Shown: positions 36,701 to 48,460 of the stretch, piece after piece
Numbering within the stretch: the first letter of the stretch is position 1
Layout: every line of letters begins with the position of its first letter
Assembly: GCA_947034885.2 (NCBI GenBank)
Contig: OX344749.2
Span: 29,341,501-29,405,500, forward strand
Reading direction: 5' to 3'
DNA from: Thuidium tamariscinum
Taxonomy: Eukaryota; Streptophyta; Bryopsida; Hypnales; Thuidiaceae
Length of the DNA: 64,000 nt
Program-made: the position numbers and the translations under genes
The notes under the pieces: generated by a model
Database searches by the model: none
What the model was told of the DNA's origin: nothing
What the model saw: only the letters and a program-made list of their open reading frames with translations

Positions 36701-38777
36701 AGGTATTCTAGAAGACTTGGCCACGTTACAATTGGCAGGGTTTAATGTGGATAGATTACTTAGAATACCTCGGGGTGCGTGGGGTGGGGTGTCTACTAGT
36801 GATGAAATCGGTACCTGGTCAGGGATTGAATCACCCGGAGGTTTATCAGAAATTATAATTTTATGCTTTAACTCCTCAGGTGACTTGAAGGAAACGGGCG
36901 GTCGATCACCGGCATCAGGAATGAACATCATGTCACCTAATATTTCTTTCAAAATCTGCACTCACAGAATCCGAGGGGAAATTAAAAGGATTTTATAACC
37001 GTATCAGCACAAACTTCAAGAAAGAAAGCAGTGAGCAGTGCATAATCAGGTGACTACCAACAAGAAATATTACCACAGCTGCATTCTTCTGGTGCTCTTG
37101 CGATAAGTGGCTTTCAATGGTGATGATCACGGGATAATCAGACGCCACAAAAGCATTTGCTTGGATGTCCTTAATGCAGTCCTCGAATGCAACTGCCTTT
37201 GTCAAAGTACTGCCAAGTCCGTCTGTAAAGTCAGTAATACAGCACAAAGATTTTTCAACCTTACCCTGGAAGTCAAAGAATCCAAACCATAAAATAACAG
37301 CTTAACCCCTCAATGACCAAAGAATCACGGTTATGAAACAACCAATTCCGTTGATGGAATTGTGAAAAATGGAATTGTGAAAAATATAATGCAAATGGGG
37401 CCAAGTTTTAATTCAGCGGAATCAGCAAAGAACATTGCATACGCTGGTCAAACAATAAATAAGTTGGAAAAAAGAGAAGTTCCAATATGACCTACTCAAA
37501 CTGCCCCAAAGCCTTAAGAATAGTCACATTTGCTTCGGTTACGAGCCTTCAAATCTTTAACGGAGCAAACCCCACAACAATCCCCCAACTTTAAGAAAAA
37601 AGTAGTCACGATTGGATTCGTACCCGCCATGTAGAACCTTGATTTTGCCGTTTTTCCCATCCCAACAATCCAGCTCGATGACACGACATCCACCGCGGAG
37701 CGCTTCCACAATGGGGCGAGTGCTGCACTTGGATGTCAACTGGTTACCCGTTAAGTATGAATTGTGGCTCGAAAAGATGTAGTAGTGCGGTAGCGGCGCC
37801 GTCATATCCTCTGTAGGCTGCTGTTTCAAACCCTGTTGACACACATTCCAAACACTCAGTTCGTCAACACAGAAACTGAACGACGTAATAACCACGTCTC
37901 ATATTCTCACTTCATTCAAGATCGTGATTAAGGCAGAGAATATTGTTTACGCGACATTAAGCATTCGAATATTATGAAGAGCGTGCTTTCATTGAGAGAT
38001 TACTCAACAGAGATCACTGGAGAGCCAATCTGTTGAGATCAAATACTTATTGCTACGTGAGAATTTCTTATGCAATTTCAAAGTGCGGTAGGTTGTAGAC
38101 CACTATTGAAGAGACTCTAGGCAACCTCGTTTTTATTCACAGTTTAGTGGTTATAGACATGTAGCGAAACCATGCTAACACCACTTGCTAACCAAGCGTA
38201 TGAATATATGAATTACTGTTGGGAACATGGGTGAGAATACGAGACAGGATCGGATCCGTCAGGGTTTAGTATCCTCGAGAAGTGAAAATTAGAAACATAA
38301 CGCTTAAAAAGAGAAAACAGATTGTGAGAATTAGGTACCCACCGAGTTAGCAGGCGCATCTCGGTGTCCATTGAGCTCCGGGCTCAGCAGAAGCTTAAGA
38401 AATGCAGGAAGCTCAAGAGTAGCAGGCGGCTCATGCTTCGACAACGAAAGATCACGCCTCGAGTGATGTTTGGAGCGCTGGCTCCTTTGGCTCCTATGGC
38501 TCCTTTGGCTTAGCCCTGGAAACCGCAAATGGCGGCCACTGTTCTTCGTCTTCGTAGACAAGTAGAAATTCGCGATCAACGAGCCCGCCTCCTCCTCCGT
38601 CACATCTCTCTCACCCTGCACGGTCCTCAAAAAAGTAGCCAAATCCGCGGCATTCATGACGCCCTTCCTCCCTGAGCACTTCTCAAACGCTTCCAGAACT
38701 AGGTTTGGCGGTGTGCACACCGCGTGGAAGGGGGCCACGCTGGGCGGGAGGCAATGCGAAAACATCTCGGTGGCCAT
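33774..38777 (-). CDS. Phosphoinositide-specific phospholipase C, 9 exons
   Basis: Exons, 5' to 3': 38777-38343, 37832-37624, 37209-37074, 36955-36815, 36492-36125, 35724-35469, 35213-35142, 34679-34571, 33988-33774; all GT-AG and in phase, 646 residues. It hydrolyses phosphoinositides to diacylglycerol and inositol phosphate at the plasma membrane. Order: N-terminal EF-hand-like part (about 18-70), a Ser/Arg/His-rich stretch (SQRSHRSQRSQRS), X domain about 158-300 (HYYIFSSHNSYLTGNQL with His168; VIELDCWDG; VLHGGTLT with His213; PVIITIESHLS), charged linker, Y domain from about 430 (MYPFGLRFDSSNADPMDAWR), and C2 domain from 516 (VKVLLGTDW to FSIRTLEIKGKGIA). This is the standard plant PI-PLC layout without a PH domain. 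The first ATG of the open frame is at 38777; upstream in-frame codons start only with TTG. A 5'-untranslated intron is possible (a good donor lies at 39059). Confidence 0.95.
36648..36797. repeat. Imperfect inverted repeat in PLC intron 4
   Basis: AACACCCACTCTACCCC with AGGTATTCTA on one side is mirrored by AGAATACCTCGGGG with GTGGGGTGTCTAC on the other. A similar right end (AGAATACCTCTGGGG ... TTCTACTA) lies at about 51722-51755 in an intron of the GH9 gene, which suggests a small dispersed element. Boundaries are uncertain. Confidence 0.4.
37302..37330 (+). mobile_element. End fragment of a TTAA-type element in PLC intron 2
   Basis: TTAACCCCTCAATGACCAAA resembles the left end of the elements at 32856 and 59451. 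Only the end is recognisable. Confidence 0.35.
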
Positions 38778-41288
38778 TGCTCCCAATCTTCTTTGTTATC
38801 TACAACCCCCTAGAGAAATTACCGAGAGGGAATGCAATCAAAACCTTTTATCCTGAACTTCCCGACAATGACATTGCGACACAAGTAGTACCGTCTTGTT
38901 ACAGATTCATACTACGAGAAACCTGGGACATCAAGTGGTGAGATTAAAGAGGTTTAAGTGTAGAGCGAGTCCACCAACGTTGGACCCTGCATGAAAGTTC
39001 GCTAAGCCTCACCACTGGTACAAATCAGAAAGGGATTCTCTCGCACGCGCGTGCTTACCTGTTGTCTCGTCTCCAGAAAACGCACTCAATTGTGAACTCA
39101 GTGTTCAAAATTCCACACTCGCAAACTGTTGTCGCACCAAACTAGTCAAGGCAGTACTACAACCAAGCTTGCGGGGTGAGAAATCTAATATAGGACGTTA
39201 ACATGACGAAGGAAATTCAGTAAACAGTTCTCCAAGACGCTGTTGGAACAGTGCTCTTCTTCTTCTTCTAACTGAAATTCACAGAACTGTTTAAGCTTTT
39301 GACGCCCGTTGGGTAGGTATGGCCCTTACTTCTCTACTGTAGATTATGACGCAAAGAAGCAAAAAAAAAACTGAACCCAAAAAACGCGTCAAAGAAAACC
39401 TCGCCTCAATCCTCGATAGATTGACCACGAGGGAAGCGGAAGGAGACACGAACGTCACAGACTAGGTTGATATACTGTATACTACTCGAGAGATGCATTT
39501 GGAGGGATTGCTTGACCAACTACGTCCAGCACACTCCCAGAAAGTACGACAGCGTGCAAACAAACCGCTGGCAGAACAGACAACTGTGGGCGACGACATG
39601 GCGAGTGGCACTCAAGGCAAACCACTCCACTTCCTCCACTTAGATCTCCGCGTGACCGCGTCCCGGTTTGTGAGGACACAAAGGTCAACAACCACTACGG
39701 TACTACTGTACTAGACTACAAGTGCCTTTGGTTTTGCTTCAAAAGGAGACATAACTATGATAAGCGTTTCATATGTTTCAAAAAAAAAGGGAGACTTAAG
39801 CCTACGTCACTGGAAGAGCATAGGTTCTTGAAAGAAGAGCCGGGGATGTAAGCCCATCTGCAAGTCAAGCTGCGATTCCTGCGAAGGTTGCGCACGACCT
39901 ACTTTCTGTACTGGTCAACTTTGCAGTAGGTAGGGTTAGTGGAAGAAGACTGACAGGTTGTACGTGAGCAGCTGATCAGGTCAGTTGTGCGAGTAAGCTT
40001 AGAACCTAAGTAACTTAAGGCGAGGGATTTCATTGACGAGTGACGGAGCGCCCTCTTTCTTTTTCGCACAGCTCGAAAAATCAACTGCATGACGGAATAA
40101 AAAGATGAACACCCACATCAACAGGAGGGATCTTTTTGAAGCGCGTGGGGCCGCATCGGCAACGGCACTGCAAGGTGAACGCATCCACCATTCCACCTTT
40201 GCTCTACTAGTGCTGTAGCGGCTTTTCAGATCCTTGCACTGTGCGCGAAGAGCTCTATCTCTTTGACCCCTGGTACCGTATTTCTAGCTTGCGTGCCGTT
40301 TTCTAAGTTCCAACTGTTTCAGTAGCGACCGGGTCGCTTCAGTTCATGGCGCCGGAACATCTTTCCTTGCTCGTCTAGCACTCACCTGATCGAGGTGGTG
40401 ACGAGCCCCTGGTCGAAGCCGCGATTGCGGAACCCTATGCGCATTACTGTTTAGGTCTGAACCCTAGGATATGCCTTGTTCAAAAATCTCGTCTACCGAG
40501 TCTCGTCATCACCACTATTCTTCGCGAGTTCCTCTGCACACCGCATACCGCTATACTCGTGCTCACAAACAAGAGAGAGCATAACCCTACCACAGCAAAA
40601 GATGACTGTAGAGTCTCTCCAAACCCTCCCTGTATAGTACATCGGTTGGGTGGTCGCCATGTAGAAGCGCCTTTAACCATAAACACATCCATGGCAAGCA
40701 ATACTCTCACAAACTCGAGAAAAATGATATTTTCTGAAGTTGAGCTTGGACCTTTTGAGAGTTTAGCAAGTTCGGGTTTACGGTTGTCCACTTCTTTCTT
40801 GTCTTTCCGTATGTCAATTGTTTCTAGGGAACTGCCTTTGGGCTTCTGCACTACTGTTCGAATTCGCTTGGCCTTGCAGCTCGTTTAGGGTTTATATCTA
40901 GCTTTGCTCAACAGTCGAACATTGTGGGGTACTTCCTCAGGATCTCTTTTCACTGATGGTTGCACAAAATTCTTCAATCACGTATTGAAGTTTCTACCAA
41001 TCTAATGCAGGTTCCGAGAATGAAGCCATGGTCTCTCACTGCACTAGTTTGCAGAGCTAGGGTTTGACACAGGCTTTCTGGAATCGCGAAAGAAGCAGAC
41101 AAACCGTGTGTTCGATGCTAAAAACTTTGACGGATCATCTTCTATTTTACAAATGATTTAAGGAAGCACATCTGTTCACGTCAATAGTCCTACTAATTGA
41201 GCAATGTTTCGCGAGCTAATTGAATTGCCTTCAGCAGTGTCGTGATTTCCCGGCCGTAGGAAGTGCGACATAACGTTACTGCCCGTAT
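38778..41288. other. Spacer between PLC and the first U2 gene
   Basis: 38778-39100 is the PLC leader and upstream region. 39100-41280 has mixed composition with several short open frames on both strands (for example 40480-40851 minus), none with a recognisable domain. AAACCCTA-type motifs occur near 40890-40910 and 41060 (reversed). No gene could be supported. Confidence 0.4.
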
Positions 41289-41336
41289 TTGCCCCATACA
41301 GTTTGCGACACTGGAGGGGAGTCTGCGGGTATATAG
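41289..41336 (+). promoter_or_regulatory. U2 promoter, copy 1 (upstream element and TATA)
   Basis: TTGCCCCATA at 41289-41298 starts 72 bases before the U2 start, and TATATAG at 41330-41336 starts 31 bases before it. A second shared block GTTTGCGAC lies at 41301. The spacing fits a Pol II-type plant snRNA promoter. The upstream block differs from the angiosperm USE consensus RTCCCACATCG but is conserved with the second U2 gene. Confidence 0.75.
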
Positions 41337-41360
41337 CCCTCGGGGTTTGATTGATGAAGC

Positions 41361-41553
41361 ATACCTTTCTCGGCCTTTTGGCTAAGATCAAGTGTAGTAT
41401 CTGTTCTTATCAGTTTAATATCTGATACGGGGGTCATCGACTCCCATGATATTAACCTAATTTTTCCAGGGTGCGGGGCCGCCCGGCAGCTTGCTGCCCG
41501 GCCCCGCGCGCGTCGCCTTGGTATTGCACTACTTCCTTGGCTGGCGCAACCCT
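41361..41553 (+). ncRNA. U2: U2 spliceosomal snRNA, copy 1
   Basis: Starts ATACCTTTCTCGGCCTTTTG and carries the conserved 5' third, including the branch-site recognition GTAGTA at 41394-41399 and the following stem-loop IIa region. An Sm-type site AATTTTTCC lies at about 41459-41467, and GC-rich stem-loop III pairs CCCGGCAGC with GCTGCCCGG. U2 pairs with the intron branch site in the spliceosome. About 96% identical to the copy at 63765. The Sm site has one C where copy 2 has T. Confidence 0.97.
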
Positions 41554-43566
41554 CCCCCCCCCCTCTCCGGAGGGATCCAACAAAACCCTAAACAGGACGT
41601 CAACGTGAATCCTTCATACACTCCCATGTAATGTAACGGTGTATGAGATACTGTTGTTAAACTAGACATTCGGACATCGTGAATCCTTGGATAACTGAGT
41701 CGCGTTTTGTTAAAGATCACTGAATACATATAGTTTGACAGCGACTAATCTGTAACTCTCAATTGGTATCAGAAGTTCCCTGCGGTGTCGGACCATTTGC
41801 TGTTGTTATCCCAACGTGAGGATTATTGTGGAATTTGCTCTGCAGAGCCAGATTGATGCGGAAGGGGTGAATTTAACTGAGGTTTTGATACGGAAGGGGT
41901 TTGGGGTTTGGGATTTTTTTTTGTAGGATTTAGGGTTATGGCGCTGTGAGACTTGCGGTTTAAGAATTGCTCTGGGGCACTGCTGACGAGCTATATATGC
42001 TGAGGACAATGATCCAGCTGCTTTCGGGACATCGTTGAGATCCTCATGTTCTTGGGTGAATCTTGGCCGTGTAAAGAGGAGCTTTCTCTCTAAGAGCAGT
42101 AAGTCGCAAGCATGTTGAGATGCGCGGCTTATTAGTGCAGTTGTAATCGCCACACAGGCTGGTTTGTATACCAGAAGCGAAATCCGGGTCTTTGGTGCGG
42201 GGCTCGAATACATGAACTCTTGATTGATCGATGCTGGTGTTTAGTTCTTCCCCTCTGAGGGCTGGAGAAAAGATAAAATTTTGTGAATCAAAACTCTTCT
42301 GAACCAAATTCTGAACTTGACTTCCGTTTTGAACGGGATGGAGTGGAGGGTTTTGCGCCTGGCTTACTGCCAGACCACCACCTGCTAATCCGTCTTGTGG
42401 CTTTGCTTGCTCTTTGAGTATGTGTCCCCTCTCTAGCTCCAAGTTTGGCCACACTACTGTCACCAAGTCTAGCTATATTGTCTCCCCATGATTTCGCACC
42501 TGGTCTGACCTACAGAATTCAGGTCGCCAATTAGAAATGTCAGCAATATTATTGTCGCTGGACTGAAATACCTCCAGACAGGACTTTCCGCAATGACGGA
42601 GCAATTCCTCCTCAGGCCTAAATAGAAATAGAAAACTAGCATTGACAAAGAGCGGATGAAAACGTGGAGTTCAAGTTATGATAAAGATACTAAGGGAACA
42701 TTCTAGTTCTTCCAGCTTACAACGAACACAGAGAAATTCAATCAATAGAAAGACCTTACCATCCCTCAGCCGTGATCGAGAGTTGTTTCTGACCGCACTT
42801 CCTGAACATAACTAAACCAAGAACATGAACAAAACGAAAGTGCACATCTGGGGAGTGAATGCTTCATCGGGTCCTCTATCCTGGTCATTAACTCCACACC
42901 TTTAGCAGTATCAGTCGTGACGTTCGTGAACAAAGCTCTGTGAGCAGCGATCTGGAGCTCCTACGGGTCTCCTCTCCAAAATTGGCTGAAAGGAAAAATT
43001 GCTGAAAATGGAAATGAAATGTAGTTTGAGTCCGTTTGGAGTAACTCAACACCAGTGGGCAACAAACCAAGCTGCTGACAATGCAGGCAATTGATAACAT
43101 GAATCTTCCATTTGCATCCAAGAAGATCTGGACCTTCTCAGGCGAAAACCTCATAACAATCTGTGTTATTCTTATCCACATCCCGCAACCTCCCTCTTGG
43201 CTCTCAGATAATTAGCACCGCACAGATGAAATCTTTATTTGCAATCAGTTCACATCAGAGACCATCCCTGTAGCAAATTTGCCACCTGATCAACAAGACT
43301 CGCCACTTCAATTATACCGGTACTTCCTAAGCTGAATCCTCAAAACCCACACCCTAACTCTCGAATCATCAAAGTGTCTCCCTCCTGTAGCTGCTGCTCA
43401 CATTCTATGAAAGAAAATGCAACCAACATCACCTCTCCAGTCACCTATAAAGCCATCATACAGTAACAACCCACATGCAAATTGCTCAAATCTTTGCTAC
43501 GCCATCGATCTCCAAGTGAACTCCAAGACCCCACTGGATGTGCTTGCTAGTGCTGGTCCTTGAATG
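41554..43566. other. Spacer between U2 copy 1 and the F-box gene
   Basis: A block CCGGAGGGATCCAACAAAAC followed by CCTAAACAGGA (41567-41596) is shared with the 3' flank of the second U2 gene and may serve 3'-end formation. Overlapping minus-strand frames at 41806-42466 (135 and 140 codons) are polar, lack known motifs and are not supported as genes. The part up to 43566 may include F-box 3' untranslated sequence. Confidence 0.4.
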
Positions 43567-44901
43567 TCAGTAAACCATTGTTGGCTTCCATGTCTTCGTA
43601 CTACGGTACGACATCGAACTTGACCTCCACCAAGAAAGGTCCTGCATAGTCCTTCCTGATCGACACCCCCCAGTTCTGAACCACGTAATCCTTTTCAGGA
43701 AAGCTGTGCCAGGACTTGGTCGGCATGTGGAAACCTTCAGAACAGTCCCCACATCAATGCCCAGGACTCCAGAATTCAGCTGAGCGTCCGGTTTGCACAG
43801 GTAAGGTAACTTGAAAATGAGAACGACCACATCGTTCATGACACGAAGGCAAGTCCATGTCCCCTCCGCCTTCGGACACTGGCAGACGAGCTCCCACCTG
43901 TCAAAGGTCGCGAAGTTCTTGCGCCAAACTCCATGCAGCCCTCCTTGAGCGCCAAGCTTGTACAAATCCCCTGTGACGGCATGAACGGAACGCGCGATGT
44001 ACTCCCCATCGCAAAAGTCTCCATGGGATGAGTAGAGGTTATAGACCTTGACACATTTGGCCTGTGTGTAGAAAGTGGCAATGTTTTCGTAGAAGGAGTT
44101 TGACGACATAAAGTGCATGGTGAATGCTTCCCTGTCATTCAAAAGAGCCATGCTGTCTTCCTCGTCTCTGCTCCATCGGTTCTCCACCGAATCGTAAACG
44201 TCCCACGACATCAAACCTGCCACGGCGTAAAGGAATGTGATCGTGTACCCACCTTCCGGCACAGTATCCATTCGAACGAACGAGGGCAATGTGGGCATTT
44301 TGCTGGGGTGGGGGAGTGCACGGCGAACGCCAGTCACCACATTCATCACGAAAACCCGAATCTCAAGCAGCTCAGGCGAGTTTGAGCTCGATTTTGTTTC
44401 ATGCTCAATGACACACACCAGCCCATTGACCGTTGCTGCGATGTTAGATACGACCTCGGGGCAACGCGCAATGCCAGGCCGGAAACACTCCTGCCCATCG
44501 TCCTGAGTCAGGAACATGGTCCCGTCCACCTTGTCGTGCACCATGAGAGCGATTCTCACCAAGGAAGCTCCTTCAAATGCAGCTTGGAAATGCGGAGATG
44601 TAATGCTCGACCTCCAAGTTTTGTTCAAGGACCGTATCCGGAGAATGTCCTTTACTGGTAGTCGTGCAAAAATCTGTAGCAACACTTCCTCGGGAAGTCT
44701 GCTCCAGACCTTGGGATTCAAATCCAAGCCACGAGGAGCTACATCCTCCGCCTCAACTGACGCAAACTCCTTCCGCAATCGAGTCTTGCCTTCAAATGGA
44801 TCTTTAACAATGATAAGGCTTTTAGAGCTGGTCTTTTCCGATGCACTTGCCGCCATGCTGACTGTTGTTAATTGCCTGAGCAAATTGCCATAGCCGAACA
44901 T
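43567..44901 (-). CDS. Intronless F-box protein with a late frameshift
   Basis: ATG at 44901 opens 444 codons with no intron. The F-box is at residues 66-105 (WSRLPEEVLLQIFARLPVKD then ILRIRSLNKTWRSSI), which would bind SKP1 in an SCF ubiquitin ligase. Residues 110-380 resemble the C-terminal substrate-binding region of kelch-like F-box proteins. The last 60 codons look non-natural (STCRPSPGTAFLKR). A neighbouring frame reads FHMPTKSWHSFPEKDYVVQN and WGVSIRKDYAGPFLVEVKFD and stops at 43601-43603, which is the expected ending of such proteins. The switch lies at the CCCC at 43747-43750 (GGGG on the coding strand), consistent with one missing base. It could be a true mutation or a sequencing error. 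Confidence 0.9.
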   Translation of the reverse strand: MFGYGNLLRQLTTVSMAASASEKTSSKSLIIVKDPFEGKTRLRKEFASVEAEDVAPRGLDLNPKVWSRLPEEVLLQIFARLPVKDILRIRSLNKTWRSSITSPHFQAAFEGASLVRIALMVHDKVDGTMFLTQDDGQECFRPGIARCPEVVSNIAATVNGLVCVIEHETKSSSNSPELLEIRVFVMNVVTGVRRALPHPSKMPTLPSFVRMDTVPEGGYTITFLYAVAGLMSWDVYDSVENRWSRDEEDSMALLNDREAFTMHFMSSNSFYENIATFYTQAKCVKVYNLYSSHGDFCDGEYIARSVHAVTGDLYKLGAQGGLHGVWRKNFATFDRWELVCQCPKAEGTWTCLRVMNDVVVLIFKLPYLCKPDAQLNSGVLGIDVGTVLKVSTCRPSPGTAFLKRITWFRTGGCRSGRTMQDLSWWRSSSMSYRSTKTWKPTMVY

Positions 44902-47900
44902 TTGGGGGTTAGTGGAACAATTTCTAAGAAGAATAAAACATTCCCATCTCTTGCAAATTGTTTTTATTACTCGGTGGACATACTTTTTGTTGATGATCTA
45001 GAGTTGTTAGAAATTGTGTGAGCAAACTGCCATAGACCGAAGCTTGGGTCAAGAGTTGCAAAAAAGAAAATTAATATAGCCGTTTAATTCACAAATTTGT
45101 TTGAGTAGCTTGTGTGTTGTGAGCTTTTGTCCTTAACTTATAAGAAACAAGCTATCAAATAACCTTTGATGGAACTTTTGAAATAGCACTTTGAACAACC
45201 CTTTCAGAACCTAATTGACCACATTTCTCTTCATGGCACTATTCATTGATCTTTAGGACTACTTAGATAGCAATGAACTTTCCTTCTATTAGTTTTTTCA
45301 ATTAGATTGTTAAAACAGAAAACAATAAAAGATGAGTGGTGATACTTACAAGATTGGAAGTGTTTGCGCCAATAGCAAAAAAATAACCACGAAGCACTCC
45401 GATTGTAAGCACATGAACAAGCAAAAGTCTTAAATCTCTTCAAAACAAAAACTATCAATACAAGTTGGATCATACAATGGTTGGATGCAAAAGAAGGTCA
45501 ATCATGCTACCTTTGAGATGAAGAAGGTAGGGAAAGACCCTCTACACTCACATACCTCCAATCGGGGTCAAGGTGCTATGGAATGAAAACCCTAAGGGAA
45601 AAACCCTAACGAAGAAAACCCTAATGCTATTGGTATGACACCTTTCACGACATCATTGATGGTAGGTTGACCGTTCTTTTGTGCCTTCATTTGACCAAAG
45701 GCTTGAATGGTTTCTTCAAGATATTTTCATAGTTATAGGACCTTTAGTAATGCCTTGTCTTTTCATTGAATGGTTAAGAATTTATTTATCACTTGTCCAT
45801 GAAGATAGTCTTTAAATATTTTTGAAGACCTTTTCATTGTCTTTACCTACAATAATTTATTTCTTGAAAGCCTTTGGTAACACACATATATATTCTACAA
45901 ATTTTTATAAAGATTGAACTAAGCATAAAGATTTAAAGTGTTATGATTAGTAATTATTGATGCATTACTAATAAGAGTTTGTAAGTTACATTCAATGCCC
46001 ATACTAATGTACATTGAACTTGGAATAGACAAAATTATTGAAAGATTGGAACTAACCAATAAAACTGACTAAATGATTCTTTCCCAAAAAAAATGAACAA
46101 TGTGTGTGGACTCCAAAGAATCACCTACAAAACAATATACAAATTTGGTACTTTGACTAGGAATGGCGACATTGGAGCATTTTTGGAAAGAATGTAGTCA
46201 AAGAATTTAAGAAGTTAATTTTGTATCTATTGACAAATTTTTTAATTATTTTAATTATAAGGATTTTTAATACACTAAAATTTAAAAGTAGTGTATATAG
46301 TGCCTTTGGGAAGAAGAATATATACATTTTTGTTTTTATATGATCAACATTTGGATTTTTTTATATTGAAGAAGATGCTCAAATGTTTTTTTTCTAAAAA
46401 GTACAGAAAATGTGATAAAGTATACAAATTGTAGTATAAGAGTCCTAGTATTCCATCATAAAATTAGGAACTCACTTACTTTGGGGGGATGCAATCACAT
46501 TTATATTCATTATAAAAAATAGTGAAATTAGGTTGCTTTAACAATAAGGTTGTCTTACTCCCCAAAAGTTACTTTACAAGCCATCAAAGTCAATAATTTC
46601 TTCTAGAATATTTCCAATTGTATACATGGAGGTTCATGAGTCCTAAATTCAACAATACAGTCAATACCTAATTCAAAAAAAGTGCATTCTAGTACAATAG
46701 CAATAAATTTTTATAAATCATCAAATGTTGAGAATTTAGTGTAGGAAAACTTAATTTCATTATTTAGGATAGATATTCGACACTCTTTTAAACCACTGAA
46801 AAAAAAACTAATTGGCTAATGATTAAATTTCAATTGGAGCTTCAATGAAAAAAATATGTTATATTGATGAAAAAATCTTCTTACTAAATGTAAAAATTGC
46901 ACTCTCCAATGTACAAGTACTCTACATTTGAGGAAGTGGTCAATTTAAGAGTCTTTGAAATTGAACTTTTTTCAACTTCAAAAATTTGTAATTGATTCAA
47001 CAAAAATCCAAAAAATATGAAACAAATTGGGTTAAATGTTGATTCCATTTTTCTTTCGATGAAAATTTGTTGAAGTTGAAAAAAAGTGTAACACTGGATT
47101 ATATAATAATGACTGTCACATGATTGACTCCGATTAAACACTTTGTGTAGAATAATATCGTATCTTTGTACTTTTTCAAGGCTTGGACCAATAAGTTAAT
47201 GATACATAAGTGAGCATAAATGTAGGAAGCATCTGTGGTCATTAAAGCAATCACCTCTTGAAATTTGTAGATTTGGTACATTGAAAAAAGCAAAATGTAT
47301 CTCTAAGTCATGTTTGCTTTTAAATGCCCGCTCAGAATTTGAACATCCTACCTTACTTATTATTTTGATACTTTCTTGTTGCCAATTAAACTCTCAAAAG
47401 GAGGTTCCTATCCATCAAAGAACGAGGCACTTGGATATGAGAGTTAATCGTAAAGTGTGTGCAATGGGGGACCAAGAGCTGAATTTTGGAAAAAACACAA
47501 GACAAAACTCCTTGGAGCACCAAAACTGAGGTCTAAAGGAGTTTGGTGTCATGTTTCTTTCCTACTATTTTCAATTATACCTCCCTTTGACACCCCTTTT
47601 CAAACTAGGATTCCTTTTAGGATTAATTCTATTGTATGCAAAAGTTAAAACTAAGGATAAAAGCTTTTAACAAGTAGAGGTTCTAAAATAGTTTCTTCCA
47701 TATAAGTACATATTGATTTTGAATATGTACCTCAAGTGATGATGATGGTTTTGAGTTGGTGGCACATTTGGAATGCCACCCACCTTAGAGTGTGCCAGAT
47801 CAACATGCTGTGAAGTCTAATTCTAGTCTAACTCTAAAGAGTTGGAGGAAAGTATTTTAAAGTAGGTGATCTATAATCCAAGGGAGTTCTAAATGACTCC

Positions 47901-48460
47901 TCTATCTAGGCCAAAATGTCATGTTCCATTAGAGAAAATCTGAACTCTCTAGAGGGCCGCTAAGAAGTGGCAAAAGGGACCTTCATTACATTTATTTAGT
48001 ATGAAGCAGAATTTTTCCCCTATAGCTGTGACGGACAAGTGTCATGTGCTCAACAGTGCAGCCAAACGTCAGAGCTTCAAAATACGAGCTCTTCACCTCA
48101 TTGGACGAAAGCTGTAAAAACTGACATATTCTACGTGGCAGTGAAGATATTCACACAAGTTGAACCGCATCTCCTGTCAGAAATCGGGCACTTTATACAA
48201 AAATCAAGCTTACACAGAATTCCTTATATAGACTGGCTTGTCAAAGTTAGACAGCCCTCTGGAGAGTCGATATTTTCTCTAATGCCTAGGATAAGTTGGA
48301 CAATTTGGACCTCCTACTTCTAGAACTAATGTTAACTTGGTTTCATTGAATGTTTGTGTTGGAAACAAAAGCAAAACAAGCTGTCTGGAAACTCATGGCT
48401 TGCCTGCCGTGCAGACAAGAGCATCCCCACTGCAGGGCACCAAGGGACTCAAAAACGGCA
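44902..48460. other. AT-rich spacer between the F-box and GH9 genes
   Basis: The first few hundred bases are upstream region of the F-box gene. The rest is AT-rich with scattered stops in all frames. 47177-47230 is copy 2 of a dispersed repeat also found at 31017. No gene recognised. Confidence 0.5.
47177..47230 (+). repeat. Dispersed repeat, copy 2
   Basis: Shares CTTGGACCAATAA and CATAAGTGAGCATAAATGTA with 31017-31075, in the same orientation. Confidence 0.7.

Noticed and set aside
37502-37895. PLC exon 2 frame extended into VESNRDYF-type sequence
   Set aside because: Phase and the conserved HGGTLT junction show that the exon ends at 37624.
40480-40851. 123-codon minus-strand frame and its plus-strand mirror
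   Set aside because: Both strands are open over the same interval and neither product is recognisable, so chance is likelier.
42044-42466. 140-codon minus-strand frame with a Gln/Asn-rich product
   Set aside because: It overlaps another open frame, lacks motifs, and could not be joined to any exon. It was considered as a retrotransposon gag remnant, but there is no supporting zinc knuckle or protease.
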